Shown here: positions 63,357 to 64,000 of the stretch, piece by piece
Layout: every line of letters starts with the position of its first letter
Numbering within the stretch: position 1 is the first letter of the stretch
Source of the DNA: Pelagibacterium halotolerans B2
Lineage (GTDB): Bacteria; Pseudomonadota; Alphaproteobacteria; Rhizobiales; Devosiaceae
NCBI RefSeq assembly: GCF_000230555.1
Contig: NC_016078.1
Location: forward strand, 3,185,001 to 3,249,000
Length of the DNA stretch: 64,000 bases
Reading direction: 5' to 3'
Notes under the pieces: generated by a model
Database searches by the model: none
Told to the model about the DNA's origin: nothing
What the model saw: the letters and a program-made list of their open reading frames with translations, nothing else
Position numbers and translations under genes: made by a program

Positions 63357-64000
63357 ATGCTGGTCTATGCCCCCGATCTTTCGATCATTCTCGCTTTCGC
63401 CCTCGCGGCCATCGTTCTGGCCATAACACCCGGGCCGGACATGGCGCTGTTTATTTCCCGGACCGTCAATTTCGGGCTCAGGCACGGTTTTGCAACCGTG
63501 GGCGGCGCCGTGACGGGCATTGCCGTCCACACCATGCTGGCCGCCTTCGGCATATCCATCCTGATCGTTACGGCGCCGGCCGCCTTCTGGGCGCTGAAAA
63601 TCGCCGGGGCGGTCTATCTGCTCTGGCTCGCCTTTGCCGCTATCCGCTCGGGCACCGGGCTGACCGTGGCGCGCAGCACCGGCAAGGTGCCGGGCCTTAA
63701 AAATTCCTACCTGACGGGGCTGGGCATCAACCTGACCAACCCCAAAGTGGCACTGTTCTTTGTGACCTTCCTGCCCCAGTTCGTTTCCGCATCGGACCCC
63801 CATGCCGCGGCCAAGCTGATCTTTCTGGGTGCCGAGTTCGTGGTGCTGTCACTGCCCATCGTCATTGCCATCGTCTTCGGCGCCCAATGGCTGACCGAAA
63901 CCCTGATGCGTTCGACACGGATTCAGAAAGCGCTCAACTGGTCGTTCGCCGCCGTCTTTGCCGCCTTTGCGGTGACCATCCTGACGGCCGAAGCCAGAAA
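63357..64000 (+). CDS. LysE family exporter, C-terminus cut by the window end
   Basis: The frame from ATG 63357 stays open to the last base (214 codons), so only the last few residues and the stop are missing. It starts MLVYAPDLSIILAFALAAIV, carries ITPGPDMALFISRTVNFG and LKNSYLTGLGINLTNPKVALFF, and has six hydrophobic helices. This is the LysE/RhtB layout for export of basic or hydroxylated amino acids. It is divergent from argG; the substrate is not known, but an arginine-related metabolite would fit the location. Confidence 0.85.
   Translation, partial: MLVYAPDLSIILAFALAAIVLAITPGPDMALFISRTVNFGLRHGFATVGGAVTGIAVHTMLAAFGISILIVTAPAAFWALKIAGAVYLLWLAFAAIRSGTGLTVARSTGKVPGLKNSYLTGLGINLTNPKVALFFVTFLPQFVSASDPHAAAKLIFLGAEFVVLSLPIVIAIVFGAQWLTETLMRSTRIQKALNWSFAAVFAAFAVTILTAEAR

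Overview
The window looks like core chromosome of a GC-rich alphaproteobacterium of the order Hyphomicrobiales, most likely a Devosia/Pelagibacterium-like member. This is inferred from gene content and order, not from a database search. The supporting blocks are sdhCDAB, hemC-hemD-Mic60-type gene-hemY, htpX-rsmB-heparinase-purH, tsaD-gpsA-yciI-EVE, a giant NAD-glutamate dehydrogenase, a K+-independent proton-pumping pyrophosphatase and a separate SDHAF4-type (DUF1674) gene. Nearly all of it is housekeeping or conserved hypothetical genes. I see no prophage, plasmid, CRISPR, restriction or toxin-antitoxin island; the only transposon is one small IS5-family element.

Layout. 1-7 kb: end of a DUF2254 membrane protein, a DUF2007 gene, sdhCDAB on the minus strand with a promoter and terminator, a small membrane ORF with an ATT start, a divergent marR/VOC pair around a double palindrome, and a DUF1737 gene. 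7-13 kb: a tandem array of four hairpins, carbonic anhydrase, deoD, leuD, a CPBP protease, leuB, then a lacI-type regulator divergent from a small gene across three identical operators. 13-20 kb: LLM oxidoreductase, DUF892 protein, PagL-like and fasciclin exported proteins, asd with a coupled YciI gene, the IS element, and an EamA exporter. 20-30 kb (mostly minus strand): purH, heparinase, rsmB, htpX, DUF1674 (plus strand), DUF1761, EVE, YciI, gpsA, tsaD. 30-35 kb: hemC, hemD, Mic60-type gene, hemY, tRNA-Thr(CGT), YrhK. 35-41 kb: FeeM-like acyltransferase, a GGDEF-EAL protein, phhB, a coupled pair of membrane proteins, terB, a candidate sigma54 small RNA, yggT-DUF167. 41-51 kb: hppA, NAD-GDH, ppa, leuC, a zincin peptidase. 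51-64 kb: a degenerate GGDEF protein, a ClpP-like membrane protease with a four-helix membrane partner, an exported MBL hydrolase, clpS, typA, VOC, a sigma factor, a second GGDEF-EAL protein, argG, and a LysE exporter cut by the window end.

How the genes fit together. Three leucine genes (leuD, leuB, leuC) lie in two places 40 kb apart, but leuD and leuC carry the same palindrome (CGTACC-N4-GGTACG) near their predicted transcription starts, which suggests one regulator or RNA element joins them. Succinate dehydrogenase and its presumed assembly factor are both present but unlinked. Two pyrophosphatases, membrane proton-pumping and soluble, flank the glutamate dehydrogenase. Three c-di-GMP-type proteins occur, two with intact GGDEF and EAL motifs and one degenerate.

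The intergenic DNA is rich in two families of dispersed palindromic repeats. One is about 100-120 bp and begins GTCATCCCGG. The other is about 125 bp and begins CTAGAGC. The IS element sits at the CTAG boundary of one copy of the second family. The observations most worth follow-up are the shared leu palindrome, the hairpin array before carbonic anhydrase, the sigma54-like small RNA candidate, and the protease/membrane-protein pair at 53-55 kb.
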